From the NCBI GenBank assembly GCA_021739695.1, contig JAIPBM010000034.1, positions 1-38,156 on the forward strand: a stretch of 38,156 nt of DNA, read 5' to 3'. The position numbers and the translations under genes are program-made. Positions within the stretch are counted from its first letter, which is position 1; each line of letters begins with the position of its first letter. Below, in pieces: positions 30,957 to 38,156 of this stretch. Origin of the DNA: Flavobacteriales bacterium. GTDB lineage: Bacteria; Bacteroidota; Bacteroidia; UBA10329. Under the pieces are notes generated by a model, which worked only from the letters and a program-made list of their open reading frames with translations, made no database searches and had not been told where the DNA came from.

Positions 30957-32681
30957 GTGTTGGGAAAGAATACGATAAAAGCGACCATTATTCTGATGAC
31001 CGTAGCCTTGGTTGGGCTGATCGGTATACAGGTGTATTGGATAAACAGTGCGGTGATCCTGCGCCAGCAAAAGTTCCAATCTACCGTGAACGAGGCACTC
31101 GGAAACGTGGTGTATCAATACGAAAAGCTGAAAACTGCCGAAAGTTTGGCCATGAAAATGGACCTGCGCGAAAAACGCAGAAGGTTGGTTTTTGAGATGG
31201 ACTCCATCAACCGCGCCATTCGCAGAACGCAAGACAGTTTGATGTTTCTGCAGCAATCGAAATTTGATGGTCTGCCAAACCCCAAAGGAGTTGGCTTCAG
31301 CAACGATCACGAAGTGTTTTTCTCTTCAGACGGAAGCTCTGTTCAAGGTTTTGGCGATTTTGGACAAGCACATTTCCAAGTAAGTGTATACGAGGAGTTT
31401 TTGGTCGATTCGGGCGGAACGTACGTGAAAAGAAGTCGTCAAAAGCATTTTGAATCTCCCAATTTCGGACCTATCCGAAAACCTGTTCTGCCAGAATCGA
31501 AGGACGATATGACGTGGTATGTCGATTCGATGAAACAGGCGCAGGCAATGAATTTACAGTGGCTGGAAAAACGTGCCGATATGGTAAACGAGATCTTCGA
31601 AGAGATTGTAAACGTTGACCTCTACAACCAATCGGAAGGCATCGATACCGTAGCGCTGGATTCGCTTTTGAAAGAGCAACTGAAAGACAAGGGAATTGGC
31701 GCTGAATATGCTTACGGCATTTTCGACCCTTTTATGAACGCTTATTTCATGCAAGGAGATTCGGACGAGGTCGAGGGCATCATCACATCTCCGCACAAAG
31801 TGAATCTGACTCCTGGAAACGTGTTCAGCCAGCCTAAATTCCTGAGCATCTTTTTCCCAAATCAGAACAAATACCTGCTTCGCACCATGTGGTTGCTGCT
31901 TACCATTTCGGCCATGTTCATTCTGGTCATCATCTTCTCGTTCTCTTTCACGGTTTCAACCATCATCCGTCAGAAAAAGGTATCTGAGATCAAGAACGAT
32001 TTCATCAATAATATGACCCACGAGCTGAAAACACCAATCAGCACCATTTCGCTGGCGTGCCAAGCGCTGAGCGATCCTGACATCAAAACAAGGGAAGGAA
32101 TCGTGGATAATTACATCAACGTGATTGCTGACGAAAACAAGCGATTGGCGATGGTGGTGGAGAATGTGCTACGCACGGCTGTGATGGACAAAGGCGAACT
32201 GAAACTGAAAATTGAAGCCATCGATGTACACGAAGTGGTGAATCAGGTTTTGCAGAACATGAACATTCAGTTGGAACGCAGAGGCGGTTCGTTCATCACC
32301 GATATGCAAGCCACGCAAACCATGGTTCAGGCAGATAAGATCCACCTGACAAACGTGGTTTTCAACTTAGTGGATAACGCCCTGAAGTACACCGAAAAAA
32401 TACCGGTGATAAAAGTGGGAACACGAAACGAGGCGCACGGAGTTGTGCTATTTGTGGAAGACAACGGAATTGGAATTTCGAAGGAAAACCAAAAGAAGAT
32501 CTTTGATAAATTGTATCGCGTACCCACCGGAAACATCCATAATGTGAAAGGTTTTGGCCTTGGCCTGAGCTACGTAAAAGCCATTGTTGACAAGCACAAC
32601 GGCTGGATAAAAGTGAACAGTGAGCCGAACAAAGGCAGTCGATTTGAAATACTCATCCCCCATAAATATAACCAAGCATGA
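30957..32681 (+). CDS. membrane sensor histidine kinase, RprX-like
   Basis: 574 residues if GTG 30957 is used; a GTG at 30912 would give 589. I prefer the shorter form because it starts VLGKNTIKATIILMTVALVG, with a first membrane helix right at the N-terminus as is common for Bacteroidota kinases, and because a promoter-like box lies within the longer form. A periplasmic domain of about 270 residues, with a coiled-coil start (LREKRRRLVFEMDSINRAIRR in parts), precedes a second membrane helix (MWLLLTISAMFILVIIFSF). HisKA phosphoacceptor is in NNMTHELKTPISTISL, then HATPase with VFNLVDNALKYTE, DNGIGISKEN and GFGLGLSYVKAI. It overlaps the regulator gene by 4 nt. Confidence 0.92.
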   Translation: MLGKNTIKATIILMTVALVGLIGIQVYWINSAVILRQQKFQSTVNEALGNVVYQYEKLKTAESLAMKMDLREKRRRLVFEMDSINRAIRRTQDSLMFLQQSKFDGLPNPKGVGFSNDHEVFFSSDGSSVQGFGDFGQAHFQVSVYEEFLVDSGGTYVKRSRQKHFESPNFGPIRKPVLPESKDDMTWYVDSMKQAQAMNLQWLEKRADMVNEIFEEIVNVDLYNQSEGIDTVALDSLLKEQLKDKGIGAEYAYGIFDPFMNAYFMQGDSDEVEGIITSPHKVNLTPGNVFSQPKFLSIFFPNQNKYLLRTMWLLLTISAMFILVIIFSFSFTVSTIIRQKKVSEIKNDFINNMTHELKTPISTISLACQALSDPDIKTREGIVDNYINVIADENKRLAMVVENVLRTAVMDKGELKLKIEAIDVHEVVNQVLQNMNIQLERRGGSFITDMQATQTMVQADKIHLTNVVFNLVDNALKYTEKIPVIKVGTRNEAHGVVLFVEDNGIGISKENQKKIFDKLYRVPTGNIHNVKGFGLGLSYVKAIVDKHNGWIKVNSEPNKGSRFEILIPHKYNQA

Positions 32682-33379
32682 GCGCAGAAAAGATCAAGGT
32701 ACTACTTACAGAAGATGACCCGAACTTGGGGATGTTGCTTCGCGAATATTTGAACGCCAAAGGCTACGAAACCACCTTGGCCGAAAACGGAAAGATCGGC
32801 TACGAAAAGTTTTCGCAGGGCGGATTTGACATCTGCATTTTGGATGTGATGATGCCCGTAAAAGATGGCTTCACATTGGCTGAAGAAATACGTCAGACAG
32901 ACAAGCAAATGCCGATCATTTTCCTTACTGCCAAAAGCATGAAGGATGATAAAGTGAAAGGATTTACGGCCGGTGCAGACGATTACATAACCAAACCGTT
33001 CAGCATGGATGAGCTTCTTATGCGTATGCAAGCCGTGCTAAGAAGAACGCTGCCAGAAACCGCCAAAGCCAAAAAGAAAGCTTCGCTGACAGTTGGCAAA
33101 TTCGTGTTCGATTACGACCGACAGGTACTTCTTATTGATGGTGAAGAAAAACGCCTCACCACCAAGGAAGCCGATCTGCTTCACATGCTATGCGAGAACC
33201 GCTACGATGTACTGGATCGTAATTACGCGCTCAACAAAATTTGGGGCGATGACAATTACTTCAACTCACGCAGCATGGACGTTTACATTGCCAAATTGCG
33301 CAAATACCTTTCACTCGACCCAGAAGTGGAGTTGGTGAACGTGCACGGAAAAGGATTTAAGCTGCTGGCGAAGGAGTAA
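32678..33379 (+). CDS. OmpR-family response regulator, RprY-like
   Basis: 233 residues. Receiver 1-120 (E12/D13, phosphoacceptor D56 in ICILDVMMPVKDGF, T84 in FLTAKS, K106 in YITKPFSMDE). Winged-helix DNA-binding domain about 137-230 (LTTKEADLLHMLCENR, DVYIAKLRKYLS, VHGKGFKLL). ATGA overlap with the kinase at 32678-32681. In Bacteroides, the similar pair RprX/RprY affects envelope and tetracycline response; the same role here is only a suggestion. Confidence 0.94.
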   Translation: MSAEKIKVLLTEDDPNLGMLLREYLNAKGYETTLAENGKIGYEKFSQGGFDICILDVMMPVKDGFTLAEEIRQTDKQMPIIFLTAKSMKDDKVKGFTAGADDYITKPFSMDELLMRMQAVLRRTLPETAKAKKKASLTVGKFVFDYDRQVLLIDGEEKRLTTKEADLLHMLCENRYDVLDRNYALNKIWGDDNYFNSRSMDVYIAKLRKYLSLDPEVELVNVHGKGFKLLAKE

Positions 33380-33463
33380 ATCAGTTAGAAGTTGATAGAG
33401 TAGATGAAGTTGACAGGTCTAATAACCAATCAACTTTGTAAACCAACTAAACTATAAACTAAG

Positions 33464-34252
33464 TCACAGACTTCCTGTTCTTCCGCCATCAACCGGAACA
33501 TTGATTCCATTGATGTAACCCGCAAGCGGTGATGCTAGGAACGTAGCTGCTGCTGCCACTTCCCAAGGTTGAGCAAAGCGCTTTGCAGGAACTTCAGCTT
33601 TCATATGTGCAGAAACTTCTGCTTCGCTGCTTCCAGATTTCGCAGCCTTGTTGGAGATAATACTTGAAAGTCGTTCGGTTTCGGTAGCGCCTGGCAGCAC
33701 ATTATTCACCGTAATTCCGAATTCGCCCAGCTCATTCGCAAGCGTTTTGCTCCAACTGGCAACCGCTCCGCGAATGGTGTTCGAAACACCCAGACCATGC
33801 AGCGGAATCTTCACAGAAGTAGAAATGATGTTGATGATGCGACCGTATTTCTCGGCTTTCATGCCATCAACCAAAGCCTGAACCAGAATATGATTGCACA
33901 TAAGATGCGAACGGAAAGCCGCTTCAAATTCATTCAGCTCGGCATCAATGGCCTTTCCGCCTGCCGGACCGCCTGTGTTGTTGAGTAGAATGTGGTAAGG
34001 CGCAGCTGATTTCATGTGGTTTTCCAGCACAATTTTCAGCGCTTCCGGTTTGCTGAAATCTGCCACGAGGTAACTGTGGCTTTGGCCTTCGACAGTTGCC
34101 AATTCCCTTAAAACTGATTTCAATTTTTCCTCGTTACGCGCCAGAAGAGTGACACTTGCACCGGTTTCGGCCAATTGCAAGGCTACTGCTTTTCCAATTC
34201 CTGCCGTGCTTCCGCAAACCAAGGCACGCTTTCCTTTAAGATCGATCTTCAT
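33464..34252 (-). CDS. atypical short-chain dehydrogenase/reductase (SDR)
   Basis: 262 residues. The Rossmann fold begins LKGKRALVCGSTAGIGKAVA (cofactor motif GSTAGIG), with an LLNNTGGP segment in place of the usual NNAG and IINIISTSV carrying the catalytic-type serine. Where classical SDRs have YxxxK, this protein has S-N-T-I-R before GAVASWSKTLANELG, so both the tyrosine and the lysine are missing. A group of SDRs with an SNxxR motif exists in other bacteria and is usually labelled FabG-like; its chemistry may differ. It is divergent from the dioxygenase gene (61 bp apart), which suggests but does not prove a role in the same pathway. Confidence 0.88.
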   Translation of the reverse strand: MKIDLKGKRALVCGSTAGIGKAVALQLAETGASVTLLARNEEKLKSVLRELATVEGQSHSYLVADFSKPEALKIVLENHMKSAAPYHILLNNTGGPAGGKAIDAELNEFEAAFRSHLMCNHILVQALVDGMKAEKYGRIINIISTSVKIPLHGLGVSNTIRGAVASWSKTLANELGEFGITVNNVLPGATETERLSSIISNKAAKSGSSEAEVSAHMKAEVPAKRFAQPWEVAAAATFLASPLAGYINGINVPVDGGRTGSL

Positions 34253-34260
34253 GATTGAGA

Positions 34261-34293
34261 TTTGGTCAAAACTACTTGAATTTCCTTACTTTG
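34261..34293 (+). promoter_or_regulatory. predicted promoter of the dioxygenase gene
   Basis: TTTGG at 34261-34265 and TTACTTTG at 34286-34293 (one mismatch to TAnnTTTG) are separated by about 21 nt, a fair match to the Bacteroidota -33/-7 pattern. The start codon is 20 nt downstream. Confidence 0.5.
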
Positions 34294-34313
34294 ATCGGAA
34301 CAAAAACAACGCT

Positions 34314-34844
34314 ATGGCTATTCAAAAACCGTTCAATCTTCAGAAGTGGATAGATGATAATCGCAACCTTTTGAAGCCACCAGTAAGCAACAAGAATCTG
34401 TATACAGAATCAGGCGATTACATCGTGATGATCGTTGGCGGACCTAATGCGCGCAAGGATTATCACTACAACGAGACGGAAGAACTTTTCTACCAACTGG
34501 AAGGCGACATCAACGTGCGGATACAGGAAGATGGAAAAGCCGTTGACGTTCCTATAAAAGCGGGAGAAATGTTCCTGTTGCCAGCCAATGTTCCGCATTC
34601 GCCCATGCGAAGCGAAGGCTCCGTGGGTTTGGTGATTGAACGCGTGCGAAAAGGAACCGACATGCAAGATGGACTGATGTGGTTCTGCGATAAATGCAAT
34701 CACAAATTGCACGAATACAAGTTTCCCCTTTCCAATATTGAGAACGATTTCCTTCCTCGATTCCGTGATTTCTACGCTTCGGAAGAACTGAGAACCTGCA
34801 AAAACTGTGGGCATGTGATGGAATCCGACCCAAGATTCGTGTAG
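34314..34844 (+). CDS. nbaC: 3-hydroxyanthranilate 3,4-dioxygenase
   Basis: 176 residues from ATG 34314; the frame is open further upstream but MAIQKPFNLQKWIDDNR is the usual family start. Cupin ring-cleaving dioxygenase of the kynurenine pathway: 3-hydroxyanthranilate plus O2 gives 2-amino-3-carboxymuconate semialdehyde. Catalytic iron ligands are H51, E57 and H95 (YHYNETEELFYQ, ANVPHSP). The second, rubredoxin-like iron site of bacterial enzymes is present as C125-C128 and C162-C165 (WFCDKCNH, RTCKNCGH). Length is normal. With the aldehyde dehydrogenase at 28689 it points to tryptophan or anthranilate-type breakdown; the decarboxylase, kynureninase and monooxygenase are not in the window. 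Symbol haaO is also used. Confidence 0.95.
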   Translation: MAIQKPFNLQKWIDDNRNLLKPPVSNKNLYTESGDYIVMIVGGPNARKDYHYNETEELFYQLEGDINVRIQEDGKAVDVPIKAGEMFLLPANVPHSPMRSEGSVGLVIERVRKGTDMQDGLMWFCDKCNHKLHEYKFPLSNIENDFLPRFRDFYASEELRTCKNCGHVMESDPRFV

Positions 34845-34847
34845 CAT

Positions 34848-34952
34848 CGCGCAAAGACGCTAAGTCGCAAAGAATTGTTTGCGCAAAAAAGAAGGGGCTT
34901 CCGATTCAGTCGGAAGCCCCTTTTTCTCTTGGCGTCTCAGCGCCTTTGCGAG
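34848..34952. repeat. outer inverted repeat around a terminator
   Basis: CGCGCAAAGACGCTAAGTCGC (34848-34868; 21 bp, of which GCAAAGACGCTAAG is the core) is an inverted match, 17 of 21 positions, to 34932-34952. The perfect terminator stem lies between them. CGCAAAG-type repeats are frequent between genes in Bacteroidota. Confidence 0.7.
34892..34925. terminator. bidirectional intrinsic terminator
   Basis: A perfect 13-bp stem, AAGGGGCTTCCGA (34892-34904) with TCGGAAGCCCCTT (34910-34922), has a 5-nt loop. T runs follow on the plus strand (34921-34925) and on the minus strand (A tract 34885-34893 region). It serves both the dioxygenase gene and the convergent T9SS gene. Confidence 0.92.
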
Positions 34953-34957
34953 AAAAA

Positions 34958-36085
34958 TTACTTGATCACACTCACACGTCCTGTGTGTGCAATATTTCCT
35001 GCTTCAGTAACCATTTGGTAAACGTAAAGACCAGTGGCCAATCCGTTCAATTCTACTGTTTGACCATCAACGGTCAACAGCGTTGATTGCAACAATTTAC
35101 CGCTCATATCCATAATGTTCAGTTGGTAAAGATCACCACCTGTTCTTACACGGATATTTCCGTTAGTTGGGTTTGGATACAATACATTCTGACCAGAAGC
35201 AACGATTTCTTCAACTCCGGTACAGCACTCAGAATTATCAGAAACAAACGTAGCCGAAAGTGGAGCACCAGTGACATCTGTCAAGAACTCAACCACATAG
35301 TAGCCCAATTCTTCGCTCAAATATCGCATGCGGTAAGTTGTAGTGTTGCTTGGAAGACCAACAAATCCTTGAACAAGCGCAGGAGGCAAAGCCCATCCAC
35401 CAGAAGCTGTCCAGCCCCAAAGTGTATCAATGGCTGTTTCAACCACATTCATTCGCAATACGTTGTGCAAATCATCCAATGGGTTTGTAAGTGTTCCTTC
35501 TCCATCCATCACCGATTGCATGTAGATGGTTCGTTTGATACGAACTGAATCTGGAGCAGGATTCCAAACCAAACCTATTTGTGCAGGAAGCAAACCAGTT
35601 GCAAGCACTTTTTGATCAAAAACAGCTGTATCCGTGAAAGCCGTTCCCAACATGGAAGGGAACGTGAAGATGGTCCAAGGATTGGTTGCTGGAATTCCAA
35701 GCACCAATGGAACAGGGCTGCCAAGTTGCGGCCCAAGGTCACCTCCAAGTCCGATCACGTCAACAGAACCAGAGTTTACTTCTACGAAACCGTATGCACC
35801 AGATTGATCTACAGCCATGTCAGCAGTTGGAAAATCGCTACCACCAGTTACAGTAGTTGGGTCATAGAAGCCTACTTGAAACAGCGAATCTGTCTGAAGC
35901 ATAGAGAAATCGAAGGTTTGTCCAGCACCAGTTGTTCCCAAACTGATTGAAAGATTTGATACATCTAGGTCGGTACCAAAGGTGAATGATTCTCCTGCTT
36001 GTGGGAAATCTACTTCATCAATAATAACCTGAGCATTTGCTGATGCAACTGTTCCCAGAATAAAAAGGGGTAATAGTTTTTTCAT
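34958..36085 (-). CDS. T9SS-exported protein of unknown function
   Basis: 375 residues. Signal peptide about 1-18 (MKKLLPLFILGTVASANAQ). The middle region is a beta-rich secreted domain (FTFGTDLDVSNLSISLGTT, TYRMRYLSEELGYYVVEF) with no recognised catalytic residues and a CC pair (SECCTGVEE) before the tail. The C-terminal T9SS type A domain (about 300-375) shows NVLYPNPTNGNIRV, LNIMDMSGKLLQS and GLATGLYVYQM. Presumed surface or extracellular protein. It is divergent from uvrC by 56 bp, with a TACATTTG box (36107-36114, minus strand) as its likely -7 element. Confidence 0.88.
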   Translation of the reverse strand: MKKLLPLFILGTVASANAQVIIDEVDFPQAGESFTFGTDLDVSNLSISLGTTGAGQTFDFSMLQTDSLFQVGFYDPTTVTGGSDFPTADMAVDQSGAYGFVEVNSGSVDVIGLGGDLGPQLGSPVPLVLGIPATNPWTIFTFPSMLGTAFTDTAVFDQKVLATGLLPAQIGLVWNPAPDSVRIKRTIYMQSVMDGEGTLTNPLDDLHNVLRMNVVETAIDTLWGWTASGGWALPPALVQGFVGLPSNTTTYRMRYLSEELGYYVVEFLTDVTGAPLSATFVSDNSECCTGVEEIVASGQNVLYPNPTNGNIRVRTGGDLYQLNIMDMSGKLLQSTLLTVDGQTVELNGLATGLYVYQMVTEAGNIAHTGRVSVIK

Positions 36086-36106
36086 GATTTAAGTTAAATG
36101 TTTAGC

Positions 36107-36114
36107 CAAATGTA
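36107..36114 (-). promoter_or_regulatory. Bacteroidota -7 box (TACATTTG) for the T9SS gene
   Basis: Exact TAnnTTTG match on the minus strand, 21 nt before the ATG at 36085. Confidence 0.5.
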
Positions 36115-36129
36115 CGCATTGCGCCAAGT

Positions 36130-36137
36130 TATATTTG
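36130..36137 (+). promoter_or_regulatory. Bacteroidota -7 box (TATATTTG) at the uvrC start
   Basis: Exact TAnnTTTG match ending 4 nt before the GTG start codon at 36142. If it is used, the transcript would begin at or just beside the start codon. Confidence 0.45.
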
Positions 36138-36141
36138 TACA

Positions 36142-37953
36142 GTGAGCGTCACTCAAGCACCAGAGCATATTCAAACCCTTTTAAAGGTCATTCCCGATAA
36201 CCCGGGAGTGTATCAATATTTCAACGAAGAGGCGAAATTGATCTATGTCGGCAAGGCCAAAAGTCTGAAGAAACGCGTGTCTTCCTACTTCACCAAAGAC
36301 CGCTACGACAGCCGCAAAACAGCCATTCTTGTTCGGCAGATACGCGATATCAAGTTCATTGTCGTGGCTTCCGAATTGGACGCACTGCTGTTGGAGAACA
36401 ACCTCATCAAGGAATATCAGCCGAAGTACAACGTCTTACTTAAGGACGATAAAACCTTCCCGTGGATCTGCATCAAGAAGGAACCCTATCCGCGCATTTT
36501 TCCTACACGGAGAGTGATAAAAGACGGTTCGCAGTACTTCGGACCCTATGCGAATGTGAAAATGATGCACACACTTTTGGAGTTGGTGCGACAGCTTTAT
36601 CCTTTGCGCACCTGCAACCTCAACCTCACACAGGAAAACATCAAGGCCGATAAATTCAAAGTTTGTTTGGAATACCACATCGGCAATTGCAAAGGTCCCT
36701 GCATCGGCAAGCAGAAGGAAGAAGATTACGAACTCGCCATTCAGAACATCCGCAAGATCATCAAAGGGAACATCCGTGAAGTGCGCGAACATTTAGGCGA
36801 CCTGATGACCGAATTTTCCGCCAAGTTGGAGTTTGAAGAGGCCCAATTGGTGAAGGAAAAACTGGAGATTCTCGAGAAATTCACGAGCAAGTCGGCTGTC
36901 GTGAGTCCTGTGATATCGGATGCCGATGTCTATTCCATCGTATCCGATGTGAAATCGGCCTACGTCAATTACATGAAAGTGATTGAGGGCGCGATTGTAC
37001 AGGCGCACACCATCGAACTGAAAAAGAAACTCGAAGAAACGGATGCCGAACTGCTGGAAATGGCCATCATCGAACTTTCGCAACGTTTCCAATCGGATGC
37101 CAAGGAATACATCGTTCCCTTTGAGATGGAACTCGAGATTCCAGGCGTGAAGATCACTGTTCCGCAGCGTGGCGACCGAAGCACTTTGCTCAAACTATCT
37201 GAGCGCAATGCCCTTACTTACAAGCGCGACAAGGACAAACAGACGGAAATCCTCGACCCCGAGCGCAACGTGACGCGCATCATGGAGCAGATGCAGAAGG
37301 ACCTGCGCATGAAGGAGCAACCGCGCCACATCGAGTGTTTCGACAACTCCAACATCCAGGGCGATCATGCCGTGGCGGCCATGGTCTGTTTCCGCAACGG
37401 CAAACCCTACAAGAGCGACTACCGCCATTTCAATATCAAAACGGTGGTTGGTCCAGACGATTTCGCTTCGATGGAGGAAGTAGTACTCAGACGCTACAAA
37501 CGCATGTTGGAGGAAGGCATTCCGCTGCCACAACTCATCGTTATTGATGGTGGCAAGGGCCAGTTGAGCAGCGCGGTGAAAAGCCTCGATGCGCTCGGAC
37601 TGCGCGGCAAGGTCACCATCATCGGCATTGCCAAAAAGCTGGAAGAGATCTATTTCCCGGGCGATTCGGTGCCGCTTTACATCGACAAACGTTCTGAAAC
37701 GCTCAAAATCATACAGAATGCGCGCAACGAGGCGCACCGTTTCGGCATTACGCACCACCGCAACAAGCGCTCAAAGGCCACCGTCAAGTCCGAACTCACC
37801 GACATCAAAGGCATCAGCGACAAGAGTTCGCAGCAATTACTCTGGAAATTCCGCTCCGTGAAAAAAGTGAAAGAAGCCACCGAGGAGGAACTGGCCGAAG
37901 CCATTGGCAAAGCCAAAGCGAAGGTGGTTTTTGAGCATTTTCATGGGGCGTAG
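36142..37953 (+). CDS. uvrC: UvrABC excinuclease subunit C
   Basis: 603 residues from GTG 36142, normal length. Nucleotide excision repair: makes both incisions around a UvrB-bound lesion. GIY-YIG nuclease domain at residues about 15-95 (NPGVYQYFNEEAKLIYVGKAKSLKKRVSSYF), cysteine-containing LEYHIGNCKGPCIG segment, a UvrB-interacting UVR region about 205-240 (FSAKLEFEEAQLVKEKLE), RNase H-like C-nuclease about 385-545 (ECFDNSNIQGDHAVAAMV, VIDGGKGQLSSA), and helix-hairpin-helix motifs at the end (LTDIKGISDKSSQQLLWKF, FRSVKKVKEATEEEL). No in-frame ATG precedes the conserved region, so GTG is the most plausible start. G+C rises along the gene. Confidence 0.97.
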   Translation: MSVTQAPEHIQTLLKVIPDNPGVYQYFNEEAKLIYVGKAKSLKKRVSSYFTKDRYDSRKTAILVRQIRDIKFIVVASELDALLLENNLIKEYQPKYNVLLKDDKTFPWICIKKEPYPRIFPTRRVIKDGSQYFGPYANVKMMHTLLELVRQLYPLRTCNLNLTQENIKADKFKVCLEYHIGNCKGPCIGKQKEEDYELAIQNIRKIIKGNIREVREHLGDLMTEFSAKLEFEEAQLVKEKLEILEKFTSKSAVVSPVISDADVYSIVSDVKSAYVNYMKVIEGAIVQAHTIELKKKLEETDAELLEMAIIELSQRFQSDAKEYIVPFEMELEIPGVKITVPQRGDRSTLLKLSERNALTYKRDKDKQTEILDPERNVTRIMEQMQKDLRMKEQPRHIECFDNSNIQGDHAVAAMVCFRNGKPYKSDYRHFNIKTVVGPDDFASMEEVVLRRYKRMLEEGIPLPQLIVIDGGKGQLSSAVKSLDALGLRGKVTIIGIAKKLEEIYFPGDSVPLYIDKRSETLKIIQNARNEAHRFGITHHRNKRSKATVKSELTDIKGISDKSSQQLLWKFRSVKKVKEATEEELAEAIGKAKAKVVFEHFHGA

Positions 37954-38004
37954 GCCGTACCTTTAGGTTTCGAGCGCCTCAGCCTACGCCTGCGCGCGGT
38001 GGGC

Positions 38005-38029
38005 GTACCCTGAGGTTCTCGAAGGGTAC
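38005..38029. repeat. short dispersed-type inverted repeat
   Basis: GTACCCT (38005-38011) and AGGGTAC (38023-38029) enclose GAGGTTCTCGA. It is very similar to the CCCTGAG/TTCGAAGGG elements scattered in many bacterial genomes. It lies between uvrC and the GIY-YIG gene and may act as a weak terminator. Confidence 0.65.
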
Positions 38030-38072
38030 AGCGTGGGTGTCGTGCCAAATAATTCAGAATTAATTTTGTTTC

Positions 38073-38156
38073 ATGTCTGGGTGGATGTACATATTAGAAT
38101 GTTCTGACGGTTCATTTTACACCGGAAGCACAAAAGACCTTCAAACAAGACTCATC
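38073..38156 (+). CDS. GIY-YIG nuclease family protein, cut by the window end
   Basis: Only the first 28 codons are present. The start is ATG 38073 and the read-through MSGWMYILECSDGSFYTGST then KDLQTRL contains the family pattern (Y-I-L, Y-T-G-S-T, R). This is the layout of the small YhbQ/UPF0213-like predicted endonucleases common in Bacteroidota. The remainder lies beyond the window, so completeness cannot be judged. Confidence 0.85.
   Translation, partial: MSGWMYILECSDGSFYTGSTKDLQTRLI

Noticed and set aside
37195-37758. Long minus-strand open frame (187 codons) inside uvrC, and a similar one at 17511-18164 inside the SpoIIE phosphatase gene
   Set aside because: Both lie fully opposite strongly supported genes, and their translations show no domain or natural composition; they are shadows of the coding strand.
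1-38156. CRISPR arrays, tRNA and rRNA genes, and an integron integrase
   Set aside because: No regularly spaced direct repeats, no cloverleaf or rRNA signatures, and no tyrosine recombinase motif among the translated genes.

Overview
The window reads as chromosome of a Bacteroidota bacterium, most likely in or near the Flavobacteriales. The evidence is three proteins with type IX secretion (T9SS) C-terminal sorting domains, promoters of the Bacteroidota TAnnTTTG type, a TonB-dependent receptor with a carboxypeptidase-regulatory-like N-terminus, Bacteroidota-style two-component systems, and kynurenine-pathway genes of the 3-hydroxyanthranilate branch. No rRNA, tRNA or CRISPR array was seen.

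Left part (1-9664). Four imperfect palindromes of one architecture lie at 372-505, 6326-6559, 7137-7270 and 8687-8820; three are exactly 134 nt and the fourth is 234 nt. They have the layout of integron attC sites: an inverse core ending in AAC, two long complementary arms with bulged bases, a central stretch of about 71-73 nt, and a GTT core. In two of the units they delimit (6551-7261 and 7262-8811), the first bases of the unit are the exact 10-nt reverse complement of the inverse core at its end, as expected for excisable gene cassettes. The cassette cargo is a small membrane protein, an AraC regulator with a SnoaL-like protein, and a DUF4288-like protein with a conserved hypothetical. The remaining unit (497-6550) is an unusually large 6-kb block. 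It holds a LytS/LytTR two-component pair, a secreted fusion of cytochrome c to a PHM/DBM-like copper monooxygenase, a membrane hydroxylase of the sterol desaturase superfamily, and a T9SS-exported protein. No integrase gene lies in the window.

Middle part (10074-28688). A helical hypothetical protein on the minus strand is followed by a small-gene cluster (11690-13760) centred on an endolysin-like PG-binding/M15 peptidase without a signal peptide. Next is a signalling block: hemerythrin, a seven-or-so-TM PAS histidine kinase, an Rcp1-type receiver, and a REC-PAS-SpoIIE phosphatase. It is followed by a lipoprotein, a pair of envelope proteins sharing an N-terminal module, and a TonB-dependent receptor. 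A histidine kinase whose N-terminus carries all five residues known to be important in the plant ETR1 ethylene-binding domain, with its receiver, runs convergently into a NarX/NarL-like pair. A LEA14-like lipoprotein closes the section.

Right part (28689-38156). An aldehyde dehydrogenase, an atypical SDR and 3-hydroxyanthranilate 3,4-dioxygenase suggest tryptophan/kynurenine degradation through 2-aminomuconate. Between them sit a phasin-like protein and an RprX/RprY-like two-component system. The window ends with a T9SS protein, uvrC, and the start of a GIY-YIG nuclease gene cut off by the window edge.

Two themes stand out. One is a cassette-type recombination array next to core genes. The other is a high density of signal transduction: six histidine kinases or kinase-like phosphatase modules and seven receiver domains in 38 kb.
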